Origin: an uncultured bacterium
Lineage (GTDB): Bacteria > Cyanobacteriota > Vampirovibrionia > Gastranaerophilales > Gastranaerophilaceae
DNA length: 64,000 bases
Reading direction: 5' to 3'
Assembly: GCA_900319365.1 (NCBI GenBank)
Contig: ONOE01000004.1
Coordinates: 38,914 to 102,913, forward strand
Part shown: positions 9,501 through 17,664 of the stretch, piece after piece
Layout of the letters: every line of letters begins with the position of its first letter
How positions within the stretch are numbered: the first letter of the stretch is position 1
Made by a program: the position numbers and the translations under genes
Notes under the pieces: model-generated
Databases searched by the model: none
What the model saw: the letters and a program-made list of their open reading frames with translations, nothing else
Told to the model about the DNA's origin: nothing

Positions 9501-9538
9501 GCAATTCACCTTGAGCTAATTGCGAAAGGTAGAATTGC
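9501..9538. repeat. imperfect inverted repeat
   Basis: The arms GCAATTC and GAATTGC enclose a second paired block (CCTT/AAGG). It abuts the hairpin at 9476-9500. Confidence 0.5.
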
Positions 9539-9695
9539 AGGGGCGGGGTATAAAGCCAAGCAAATACAATACCTCTCCTCGAAATCATAGGTCGTAAGTT
9601 GGGCATACTTGCCAAAGAGCAATGCCGAGCTACTTTTAATTCACACAAAATTGTCTTTCAGAGGCTTAAAACCGAAGAATCGTCTGTTGAACTAT

Positions 9696-11210
9696 TTACT
9701 TTCTTTTCTTTTTATTATTTTTATTAACTTCTTTTTGATTGCATTCAAGAGCTTTATTCAAGTGTTCAATCAGTTCTGCCGAGTGATAGTGCATTGCGTG
9801 TTCTGATTTGTGGTGAATATCAATAAGATGATAATGCATTGCCATTTCAACCTGAATCAACGCAATATTATAGTTATAAACGCTTTCAATATAGCTGTCC
9901 AAAGCTCTTATATAATCTTTTCTTGCATCTTGGAGCGCCACATAATCAAGCTCGTTCGATTTATATTTATTCTCAACCGTCGTAAGATTTTCAAGCGATT
10001 GTTCAACTTCCGTTTTAGCTGTCGGAACCTGCTTTTTTGCCCTGTCAACGTTATTAAAAGCCCGTCTGACTTCATAATACAAATCTCTTTTGAACAAATC
10101 TATTTCATTATCCGCAAGATTTAATTGAGCCTGTGCACCTTTAATAGAATGTTTCAATTCCATTAAATTGGTCGAAGATTGAAGATTTACCCCGACGGAT
10201 AAGCCGTTATTATGAGTAAAATTCGTATTGTTATAATTATATCCGACACCTGCATTTAAAGACGGCATATAACTTCTTTGAATGTATTTTAATGCCTGTT
10301 CCATTGCATTTTTTGTACTGATTAAAACCTGTAAATCAGGGCTATTTTTATACGCAATATCAAGTGCATCTTCCGTTTTAAACGGATAGGCATAAGGTTC
10401 AAACGGCTTTGTTTCTACATAAGCAGGTTTGCCGTATGCGTAATCATCGTTATAAGTAAATGTCGGGGTGTTTTCTATATCATAATTCGGCTGGGATTCA
10501 ATATACATTGCGTTGCTTAAATCAAATCTCGCATTGTTTACGGTGTTTTCGGCCTCAATATATTTAATTTTTGATTCGCTGTAATTCAATTGAGCGGTTG
10601 TTAAATCGGCTTTGTTATTTTTCTTCTTGGCAAGTTCGACAAAATTTTTATTTATTTCCATATTATTTTTGGCAACATTTAAAAGCGCTTTTGCTTTTAA
10701 TAAACTGTAGTATTTCGCCTTAATATCAAACAAAGTATTGCAAAGGCTGTCCATAAATTCATATTCGGCACCGATTTTGTAAAATTCTTCCATTTTAATA
10801 TTAGCAGTCGTTCTGCCAAAATCCCACACGAGCTTATTTACGCTGACTCCGACAACGGGCAAATCTCTATAGCGTTTATCATAATAAATACTGTCGGAAT
10901 TTCTTTGATAATTAAATCCGACACCCGCACCTATTACAGGGAAATATGCGGACTTTGCAACACCTAAATTGCTTTTTGCAACATCAAGATTATATTTTTG
11001 CCGTCTGATTTTTGGGCTGTTTTGAAATGCATAAGCAACACAATCAATAATATTTAATACCGAACCGTCTTGAATTTTTACGACATGGTTTAGTATCAAA
11101 TCTTCTTCTTCCGAGCCGTGGGAATGAGTTTCCTCAATGGCATTTGCTATATCTCCGGTTAGTGTAAATGCTGCAATTAATAATATGCACACCGTTTTTT
11201 TAATTCTCAT
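9696..11210 (-). CDS. TolC-family outer-membrane efflux protein with His-rich ends
   Basis: 504 aa with a signal peptide (about 1-24, cleavage near ANA-IEE). The body has the two-fold OEP repeat of TolC-type trimeric outer-membrane channels, which pair with periplasmic adaptors and inner-membrane pumps. Unusual features are a HSHGSEEED segment just after the signal peptide, a His-rich C-terminal stretch (MHYHLIDIHHKSEHAMHYH) and a basic KKNNKKKRK end. These suggest metal binding, as in CzcC-type systems, but no adaptor or RND gene is adjacent. TATAAT lies only 7 nt before the ATG and there is no Shine-Dalgarno site, so the transcript is probably leaderless. Confidence 0.88.
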   Translation of the reverse strand: MRIKKTVCILLIAAFTLTGDIANAIEETHSHGSEEEDLILNHVVKIQDGSVLNIIDCVAYAFQNSPKIRRQKYNLDVAKSNLGVAKSAYFPVIGAGVGFNYQRNSDSIYYDKRYRDLPVVGVSVNKLVWDFGRTTANIKMEEFYKIGAEYEFMDSLCNTLFDIKAKYYSLLKAKALLNVAKNNMEINKNFVELAKKKNNKADLTTAQLNYSESKIKYIEAENTVNNARFDLSNAMYIESQPNYDIENTPTFTYNDDYAYGKPAYVETKPFEPYAYPFKTEDALDIAYKNSPDLQVLISTKNAMEQALKYIQRSYMPSLNAGVGYNYNNTNFTHNNGLSVGVNLQSSTNLMELKHSIKGAQAQLNLADNEIDLFKRDLYYEVRRAFNNVDRAKKQVPTAKTEVEQSLENLTTVENKYKSNELDYVALQDARKDYIRALDSYIESVYNYNIALIQVEMAMHYHLIDIHHKSEHAMHYHSAELIEHLNKALECNQKEVNKNNKKKRK

Positions 11211-11217
11211 AATATTA

Positions 11218-11226
11218 ATTATATCA
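11218..11226 (-). promoter_or_regulatory. extended -10 promoter, leaderless start of the TolC-like gene
   Basis: On the minus strand TGATATAAT (11226-11218) is an extended -10. The ATG at 11210 begins 7 nt after it, where the transcript would be expected to start. Confidence 0.55.
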
Positions 11227-11247
11227 TGAATGTCAAGCAGATATTAC

Positions 11248-11293
11248 AAAAAACGTCTAAAACCAATGCTAATTAACGGCTTCAGACGTTTTT
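11248..11293 (-). terminator. terminator after lpxA
   Basis: The arms AAAACGTCT and AGACGTTTT pair around a ~25-nt loop, with a T run (TTTTTTG) on the minus strand. It lies 24 nt past the lpxA stop and overlaps the upstream region of the TolC-like gene. Confidence 0.6.
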
Positions 11294-11316
11294 GTTTAAA
11301 GATTTTTATTTTATTT

Positions 11317-12126
11317 TTAGTCTTTGCTTTCTAAAGTATGATGACCTGATTTATGATTTTTTAACAGAACACCTCTTTTTGAAGTTTGGACAAAATCAAT
11401 CATCTTTTCAATATATTTGTTTGTCGGGATTTCTGCCTTAATTTTTTCAATTGCCTGAGTTGTATTGTATTCGGGAGAAATCAACAATTTGAAAGCTTCG
11501 TGAATATGTGTACGTGTTTCCAAATCAACCCTGCGGCGTTTCAAAGCAACAACGTTAATTGAAACGGGAACGGGAGGTCTGCCGTCGCCTTTAGAGTATG
11601 GCAAGATATCCTGTCTTGAAGCAGAAAAACCGCTTACGATAGACATTGTACCGATTCTTATATTCTGGTGGAATACGCTCATGCCTCCGACGAATGCGCC
11701 AAATTCAACATGAACATGCCCGCCTAAAGTTACAAGGTTTGCCAAAATAACTTCATCTTCCAAAACGCAGTTATGAGCAACATGAGAACCGACCATAAGT
11801 AAGCATTTGTTACCGATTCTTGTTGCATAATCTCCGCATGCAGCAGCTCTGTGAACGGTTACGTTTTCTTTGATTATGGTGCCGTCGCCGATTACGACTT
11901 TTGTTTCTTCCCCTTTATAACCCAAATCCTGCGGTTCTGTTCCGATTGTTGCAAACGGTGAAATTGTACAATTTTTACCGATTTCGGCATATTCAATATG
12001 AGCATTTGAAATTACCCTTGTCCCGCTGCCGATTTTTACGTTTTTACCTATGGTTACATAAGGTCCGATTATTGCATCATCTGCGATTTGCGCCGTCGGA
12101 TCAATTATTGCGGTTTTGTCTATCAT
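11317..12126 (-). CDS. lpxA: UDP-N-acetylglucosamine O-acyltransferase LpxA
   Basis: 269 aa left-handed beta-helix acyltransferase catalysing the first step of lipid A synthesis in the cytoplasm. Hexapeptide repeats fill residues ~1-190. The family signature EPQDLGYKGE lies at 64-73. MVGSHVAHN (111-119) carries H118, equivalent to catalytic H125 of the E. coli enzyme, and H137 and H153 match two further conserved histidines. Length fits the family (about 262 aa). It is not next to lpxC, fabZ or lpxD here but lies in the envelope block below the MsbA-like gene. GAGG precedes the start by about 11 nt. Confidence 0.96.
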   Translation of the reverse strand: MIDKTAIIDPTAQIADDAIIGPYVTIGKNVKIGSGTRVISNAHIEYAEIGKNCTISPFATIGTEPQDLGYKGEETKVVIGDGTIIKENVTVHRAAACGDYATRIGNKCLLMVGSHVAHNCVLEDEVILANLVTLGGHVHVEFGAFVGGMSVFHQNIRIGTMSIVSGFSASRQDILPYSKGDGRPPVPVSINVVALKRRRVDLETRTHIHEAFKLLISPEYNTTQAIEKIKAEIPTNKYIEKMIDFVQTSKRGVLLKNHKSGHHTLESKD

Positions 12127-12230
12127 AATATAAAATCCTCTCTGTTATTGTCCCCTGTATAAAGTTAATTATATTACAAAACATGGGATTTTAAGAAAAC
12201 TTTATATTATTTTAATATGAAAAATATAAA

Positions 12231-12827
12231 TTATTGCTGCAAATCAACGATTGCATAGGCATTGAAATCAAGAGAACCGTAAATAATTTTTATACTTTTA
12301 TCATTTTCAGGCTGCCAGCCTGCAAATAATATTTCTTCTTTATCATAATCATCATTTGTTTCAACTGCGGGTATACGGGCAATTAATTCACCTGCCTGAT
12401 AAAGACTCAAAATAACATTTCCGTCTTTTTTCTCGCCTTTAACCTGATAATGTCCGACAGGAATTACACCATCGCCGATTTTAATTTCTGCGGGAGTCGA
12501 AAGGATAGGCAATGATGCATCTTCGCCTTCATTTTTACTTATTTCTTCGGTTTCATTGGATTGATAACGGACCTCGCCACGAGGTTTTCCGCCTCTATCA
12601 AGCAGGATATTTTTCCATTTATCAATTCTTTTGTTCTTCTTTTTTATAGCCTGTTCAAATTCATCATCGCTGACAAATTTTGAATCTTTGGGAGCTTGAA
12701 TGTCGGTATTAAAATTGTCCCACATGTCGCCGTCTGCTGCAAATGCAGGCGCAAGTTTGCAATTTATTCCGCAAATAAAAGAACAAATAACAAGTAGAGT
12801 TATGAAAATTCCAAACAACTGTTTCAT
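12231..12827 (-). CDS. secreted protein of unknown function
   Basis: 198 aa with a clear signal peptide (hydrophobic ~4-33, cleavage near AFA-AD). The mature part has a charged KKKNKRIDKWKN segment and then a probable beta domain (about 105-198) ending in VDLQQ. No known domain was recognised. It lies between the MsbA-like gene and lpxA with short gaps, in a block of envelope genes, so an envelope or LPS-transport accessory role is possible but only inferred from position. Confidence 0.7.
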   Translation of the reverse strand: MKQLFGIFITLLVICSFICGINCKLAPAFAADGDMWDNFNTDIQAPKDSKFVSDDEFEQAIKKKNKRIDKWKNILLDRGGKPRGEVRYQSNETEEISKNEGEDASLPILSTPAEIKIGDGVIPVGHYQVKGEKKDGNVILSLYQAGELIARIPAVETNDDYDKEEILFAGWQPENDKSIKIIYGSLDFNAYAIVDLQQ

Positions 12828-12879
12828 ACCAACATCTTAATGTTATTTTTTCAAAAGTAAACCCCATATTTATATGATT

Positions 12880-14664
12880 TTAAGCAAATTGCATATCATA
12901 CAATTTTTTGTACTGACCGTCAGGAATTTGCAAGAGTTGTTCATGCGTTCCTTCTTCTGTTAAGTATCCGTTATTTATAACACAAATTTTATCGGCATTT
13001 TGAATGGTTGAAAGCCTGTGAGCGATTACAAAAACAGTTCTGTCTTTCATTAAATTATCTATTGCCTGTTGAACGATATGTTCCGATTCATTGTCTAATG
13101 CAGACGTTGCTTCATCAAGAACCAGAATGGGCGCATTCTTTAAAAATGCTCTTGCAATCCCAATTCTTTGTTTTTGACCGCCCGATAAAAGCATTCCGCA
13201 TTCACCTATCGGGGTATCTATACCTTTAGGCAATGTTTTAATAAAATCTTCAAGATAAGATGCTTCGATGGCAAGTTTTAATTCATCATCCGTTGCGTTA
13301 AGGTTGCCCAACATTATATTATCTCTTATCGTTCCGTCAAACAAGAAATTATCCTGAAAAACAACCGCAATATTTTTTCTCAAAGAATCGACTTTTATTT
13401 TGTTAACGGAGATTCCGTCAAAAGTCAGGTCGCCATTCTTAACATTATAAAACCTCGGTAAAAGATTGACTAAAGTAGTTTTTCCGCCGCCCGAATTTCC
13501 GACAAAAGCAACAGTTTCGCCTTTATTTACAACAAGGCTTATACCGTTTAATACACGCTTACCTTTTACATAAGAAAATTTTATATTTTTAAATTCAATT
13601 TTGTCTTTGAAATCAGGGAAATCAACAGCATCGGGAGCATCTGCAATTCCAGGTTTCTTTTCAAGTTTTGACACAACACGCTCCATTGCACACATACAGG
13701 TTGCAATATTTTTAGCATTATTGCCAAGCCCTTTAATCGGAGTATAGAGCATAATTAACGCAGTAATAAATGACACAAACTGCCCCGCACTCATTCTGCC
13801 GCTTGCGATAAGCGAACTGCCAAGCCAAATTACAAGCGCTATACCTATTGAAACAATTATATGCATCAAAGGAGATAACCATGCCACATGCTGGGTAATT
13901 TTTAACCTCAATCCGAAAACTATATCGACAAGTTTTTTAAATTGTTTTTGCTTTAAATCATAAAGGTTATACCCTGATATAACTTTATTACCTGCAAAAG
14001 CTTCATTGTATGTGGTTATAACTTTTGCATTTTCACCTTCGGAACGATTGTATATACTTTTGATTGCGGATTTAATTTTCATTAACGGAATCATTGCGCA
14101 CGTCAAAACTATTACCGCAATAATTGCAAGTTCCCATGAGTTGTAAAATAACACACCAACAAGGGATATGGATGAAAACAATCTTGAAATGCATGTTTTC
14201 ATATTTGTCAGTAACCCGCTGCAAGATTTTTCGGCATCATTATTATATGCTTTTATGATTTTGCCTGACGTTTGTTTATTGAAAAATCCGGGGGTCTGGC
14301 GCATCAATTTTGAATACAAACTTATTTTCAAATCGCTTGTAACTTTTCCGCCGACCCAGTCATTCATATAACTTGCCAGATAGTTTAAAGTTCCCTGAAC
14401 CGTCGTAAAAAGAACAATCAAAACAGGCAGATACCACGCAGCACCCATCTGCTTTTTCATCATTACAATATCCATATAAGGTTTCAGCGCAAGCGCAATA
14501 ACGGCATCAAGCGCACCTATCGGAATTGCAAGTCCTAAAGCAAGAAATGTTCTGAATAAATACGGTTTAAAATATGGCAAAATAACGGATAAGCAATGAT
14601 AATTTTCATTATCTGCAAATCTCTCGTCTAATTTTGCTTTTATTTTTTGAAATATATTCTTCAT
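12880..14664 (-). CDS. MsbA-like ABC transporter, lipid or surface-glycan flippase
   Basis: 594 aa half-transporter: a six-helix ABC transmembrane domain (about 30-325) fused to an ATPase domain (about 355-590). Walker A is GNSGGGKTT (389-397), the signature LSGGQ is at 493-497, Walker B ILVLDE at 513-518 and the H-loop histidine is H549. The architecture matches MsbA (core lipid A flippase) and related lipid-linked oligosaccharide exporters. It overlaps the upstream acyltransferase gene by 4 nt (ATGA), so it belongs to the glycan operon running from about 19990 down. Its cargo may therefore be lipid A or the cluster's own product; the sequence does not decide. Confidence 0.9.
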   Translation of the reverse strand: MKNIFQKIKAKLDERFADNENYHCLSVILPYFKPYLFRTFLALGLAIPIGALDAVIALALKPYMDIVMMKKQMGAAWYLPVLIVLFTTVQGTLNYLASYMNDWVGGKVTSDLKISLYSKLMRQTPGFFNKQTSGKIIKAYNNDAEKSCSGLLTNMKTCISRLFSSISLVGVLFYNSWELAIIAVIVLTCAMIPLMKIKSAIKSIYNRSEGENAKVITTYNEAFAGNKVISGYNLYDLKQKQFKKLVDIVFGLRLKITQHVAWLSPLMHIIVSIGIALVIWLGSSLIASGRMSAGQFVSFITALIMLYTPIKGLGNNAKNIATCMCAMERVVSKLEKKPGIADAPDAVDFPDFKDKIEFKNIKFSYVKGKRVLNGISLVVNKGETVAFVGNSGGGKTTLVNLLPRFYNVKNGDLTFDGISVNKIKVDSLRKNIAVVFQDNFLFDGTIRDNIMLGNLNATDDELKLAIEASYLEDFIKTLPKGIDTPIGECGMLLSGGQKQRIGIARAFLKNAPILVLDEATSALDNESEHIVQQAIDNLMKDRTVFVIAHRLSTIQNADKICVINNGYLTEEGTHEQLLQIPDGQYKKLYDMQFA

Positions 14665-15752
14665 TTTATAAATTTCTCTTTTAAATACTCAGCACAGGGC
14701 TTTTCGACGCAATGATATGAAAAAGCCGTTACCGTCATAATTGTTAATAACATGATTATAACAGGTAAAACAGGATGATAAAGCACCCAAACTAAATTTT
14801 TTTGCCACAATACGATTCCGAAAATTTTAATTATGACATAATGCACAACATACATTGAATACTGGTACTTCCCTAAAAATACCCATATATCTTTATCCAA
14901 AAGTTTTGAGATATAACCTTTTTTTATTATAAACAGCCCGAATAAAATCGTAAACCAAAATACAAAAAGTATATTATTATATTTTATATGAGGAAAACAT
15001 AACCACCATACAACTACCCCGAGCGTAACGGCTTCCAGAACGGTCAGCATAATTTCTTGTGCTGCGGGAGGTTCAAAAGAATTAAATTTATCCTGCCTTG
15101 ATTTGAAAAACTCTCCTATAAGGCAGCCAAGACCTATTCCGCCCATGCCTCTTAAAAATCCGATATTCAAAATGAAATCATAATTTTTTAAAGGCTTGTT
15201 AAATCCGCCATGCTGCAAAATTTCTAACAGCGCATAACTCATAATAAATAAAAAAGTTATCAACGGTTTTTGAAAATCTTTCGGTGCGAATTTTAAAATA
15301 CAAAAATAAATCAACAATGCCGCAAATAAAACCGACGTAAACCACAAAATCGGGTTTTGCCCGATTGCAATATCTGCCACAAATTGATTTAACAAAAGCG
15401 CCGTTAATAAGTTCGCAATAATATTAAAATGAAACGCCCCGAGTATCGTGCCGATTAAACAAATTATCAAACTGAAAATTATAACGGGCGATAATCTTAT
15501 ATATTTTTTGATAATAAAATTCTTTACGCTTAATGAGTTTTTGAATGTCCAAACAAGCAAAAATCCCGCAATTATAAAAAATCCTTCAACAGCATTATAA
15601 GAAAATGCAATATGAGATTTCATAAAAGCATAAAAGGCGTTGTTTGGCACAATTTGACACAAGCACCAGCTTCTATTAATAAACATGTGATGAAAAACAA
15701 TGGCAATAATCAAAAAAGTTCTCAAAAACTCTATATTTTTAATCTTTGTCAT
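14661..15752 (-). CDS. acyltransferase family 3 (OafA-type) membrane protein
   Basis: 363 aa, about ten membrane helices. The N-terminus reads IEFLRTFLIIAIVFHHMF, with the conserved R11 and H21/H22 of acyltransferase-3 proteins, and the C-terminus has the expected HCVEKP motif. The family transfers acetyl or other short acyl groups to surface polysaccharides. It overlaps the SDR epimerase stop (TGATG) upstream and the ABC gene (ATGA) downstream, so the three are translationally coupled. It most likely O-acetylates the glycan made by this cluster. Confidence 0.9.
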   Translation of the reverse strand: MTKIKNIEFLRTFLIIAIVFHHMFINRSWCLCQIVPNNAFYAFMKSHIAFSYNAVEGFFIIAGFLLVWTFKNSLSVKNFIIKKYIRLSPVIIFSLIICLIGTILGAFHFNIIANLLTALLLNQFVADIAIGQNPILWFTSVLFAALLIYFCILKFAPKDFQKPLITFLFIMSYALLEILQHGGFNKPLKNYDFILNIGFLRGMGGIGLGCLIGEFFKSRQDKFNSFEPPAAQEIMLTVLEAVTLGVVVWWLCFPHIKYNNILFVFWFTILFGLFIIKKGYISKLLDKDIWVFLGKYQYSMYVVHYVIIKIFGIVLWQKNLVWVLYHPVLPVIIMLLTIMTVTAFSYHCVEKPCAEYLKEKFIK

Positions 15753-16753
15753 CAGTTCAATTCCTGCAGCGATTTTATTGTACGTTCAAACATTTCGGGT
15801 AAATCGATTTTTGCGCTCCATCCGAGTTTTTCAAGCTTTTGAGTATTTAAACAAATTTTAACCGTCGGATTGTAGCCTCGATTTTTGTTATCAATTTCAT
15901 AAACAACTTTTGTACTGTCATTTTCAAGCAAATGCGCCATATCAGCAATTGAAATATATGTATTTTTATTGGCAACGTTATATGCGTTGTTATTTTCACC
16001 TTTTGTTAAAACCGTCAAAATCCCGCAAACAGCATCAGAGGTATAACAATAATTACGCTTAGTTTCACCTTTTGTGTGCAAAATAATATTTTCTTTATTT
16101 ATAACGCTTTTTGCAAATTGCGCAAAAACTCTTGTATCATTTTTTAAAACCCCTGCTCCGAAAGTTTGAGAAAGTCTTGCAATTTTCACGGGGATTTTAT
16201 ATTCCGTACCATAAGAAATGCACATTGTTTCGACAACTTTTTTACTTTCCGAATAACTTGAGCGGGGATTTAAAATATCAATATATCCGTAATCATTTTC
16301 TTTGACATCTTCTTTATCCTGAGCACCGTAAACTTCAAGTGATGAAAGATAAACCATGCCTGAGATTTTTTGATTTTTCGCAAATTCCAAAACGTTTTTT
16401 GTGCCGTTTATTGCGGTTTGAATTGTTTCAACGGGTTTATTTATAAAATCGCCCGAAGAAGTAACACTAGCCGTATGGATTATATAATCAACCTTTTCTT
16501 TTGCACTAATCGGAGAATTAATATCCTGCACAATAAATTTTAAATTTTTATTTTCTCCAAAAATTTGCTCGGATTTTTGCCTGTTTCTTACAAGCGCAAG
16601 AACTTTTATATTATAAGGAGCATTTAGGAAACACTTTGTACAGAGTTTTCCTATCAAACCCGTTGCGCCCGTAATCAAAACACTTTTATTATCAAAAACC
16701 GAAAAATCAAATTCTTCTATTACACTTTTGATATCTTCATCAAGTACCGTCAT
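15752..16753 (-). CDS. NAD-dependent epimerase/dehydratase (extended SDR)
   Basis: 333 aa. The Rossmann motif SVLITGATGLIGK lies at ~24-36, the LSSLEVYG strand end at ~141-148 and the active-site YSESKK (Tyr-x-x-x-Lys) near 172-177. The family acts on nucleotide sugars (4,6-dehydratase, 4-epimerase, decarboxylase or reductase). It sits 3 nt after the IspD/TarI-like gene, with AAAGGA in that gene's end serving as ribosome site, so the two probably make one activated precursor. The exact reaction cannot be assigned. Confidence 0.88.
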   Translation of the reverse strand: MTVLDEDIKSVIEEFDFSVFDNKSVLITGATGLIGKLCTKCFLNAPYNIKVLALVRNRQKSEQIFGENKNLKFIVQDINSPISAKEKVDYIIHTASVTSSGDFINKPVETIQTAINGTKNVLEFAKNQKISGMVYLSSLEVYGAQDKEDVKENDYGYIDILNPRSSYSESKKVVETMCISYGTEYKIPVKIARLSQTFGAGVLKNDTRVFAQFAKSVINKENIILHTKGETKRNYCYTSDAVCGILTVLTKGENNNAYNVANKNTYISIADMAHLLENDSTKVVYEIDNKNRGYNPTVKICLNTQKLEKLGWSAKIDLPEMFERTIKSLQELN

Positions 16754-16756
16754 TTT

Positions 16757-17500
16757 CTATTCCTTTGAATCAATTCCGAGAGCTTCCAAATCTTCTCTGA
16801 ATCTTATTAAAGCCCTTAAAATATACAAATCTTCAATCGTTGTAATTTTAATATTACCCTGATTGCCGTTTACCATATATGTTTGTTTATGCAAGCTCTT
16901 AAACAATGTGCATGAATCCACGATATTTTCATATTTGGGATTAGTTTTGCGAGTTTTTTCATGAGCTTTTACGATTTCGCAGAGCTTGAAAGTCTGAGGC
17001 GCCTGCGCTTTGTAGGTATTTTTTCTATAGGGAACCTGTTTGGGGTTAATACCGTTTTCGCTAATTAAAATTGTTTCATAGCAAGGAGTTGCCGTAACCG
17101 CATTGCCATGTTCTTTTGCGCATTTGATATTTGCATCAATGACTTCAGGTGCAACATTAGGTCTGACACCGTCATGAATCAACACAAGCGAATCATCGGG
17201 GTTCTGGCTTTGCGCCAGTTTTAAAGCGTTATAAATGGAATCCTGTCCCGTTGCACCGCCTGCAACAATACCCGCTGTTTTTGTAATGTAATAATGCTGA
17301 ACAAGTTCCTGCATATAATCATAATAGTCGGGATGGATTGCAATATAAATTTTATCAATCAGCGGATGCTGTTGAAAAATATCAAGAGTATGGACAATAA
17401 TAGGCTTATTGTGGATTTTTAAAAATTGTTTAGGCAGGGAATCTTGGCCGCTTTTGAGTCTTTGACCCGTCCCACCTGCAAAAATTATAGCTATATTCAT
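16757..17500 (-). CDS. IspD/TarI-like cytidylyltransferase
   Basis: 247 aa. GGTGQR (9-14) and PKQ (23-25) form the CTP-binding loop, an IHDGVRP motif is present, and ITTIEDL near the C-terminus matches the IspD/TarI fold. Housekeeping IspD makes CDP-methylerythritol; TarI and human ISPD make CDP-ribitol. The neighbours (TagF-like polyol-phosphate transferase, LicD, SDR) favour a CDP-polyol donor for a surface polymer, but a MEP-pathway role cannot be excluded because no other ispD is visible in the window. AGAGG precedes the ATG. Confidence 0.82.
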   Translation of the reverse strand: MNIAIIFAGGTGQRLKSGQDSLPKQFLKIHNKPIIVHTLDIFQQHPLIDKIYIAIHPDYYDYMQELVQHYYITKTAGIVAGGATGQDSIYNALKLAQSQNPDDSLVLIHDGVRPNVAPEVIDANIKCAKEHGNAVTATPCYETILISENGINPKQVPYRKNTYKAQAPQTFKLCEIVKAHEKTRKTNPKYENIVDSCTLFKSLHKQTYMVNGNQGNIKITTIEDLYILRALIRFREDLEALGIDSKE

Positions 17501-17540
17501 TTTTTATACCTCTATATTGTAATTTATTAACTCTCAGACA

Positions 17541-17664
17541 GATACTAGGATACTGAGACACTAAGGCTCTAAGAATTTTTGGTGCTTACACACATTTTAG
17601 AATATTCAAATTTGCCCGTAGTGCTAAAGTTCTTAGTATCTTAGTGCCCTAGTGCCTTAGTATC
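17541..17664. repeat. 35-bp imperfect inverted repeat, one arm inside a gene end
   Basis: The left arm (17541-17575) and the reverse complement of the right arm (17630-17664) agree at 26 of 35 positions. Both are built of heptad-like units such as GATACTA and CACTAAG. The right arm runs 24 nt into the TagF-like gene and encodes its last residues (DTKALGH). Confidence 0.6.

Larger units (their letters stand above)
9363..9695. repeat. 333-bp intergenic patchwork of palindromic repeats
   Basis: No gene is supported here. The gap holds at least three palindromes: a GTCATTCTG...CGAAGAATC repeat (9385-9413), a GC-rich hairpin (9476-9500, arms ATCCCC/GGGGAT) and an imperfect inverted repeat with arms GCAATTC/GAATTGC (9501-9538). 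A second CCGAAGAATC copy fragment lies near 9672. Local GC is well above the surroundings. Confidence 0.65.

Noticed and set aside
11233..11240. TTGACA as the -35 of the TolC-like gene
   Set aside because: It lies only 7 nt from the -10 box, too close to act as its -35; the extended -10 is the better explanation.
17521..17664. Possible CRISPR-like or tandem repeat array
   Set aside because: The units are short, degenerate and arranged as an inverted pair with no spacers of constant size, and no cas genes are near.
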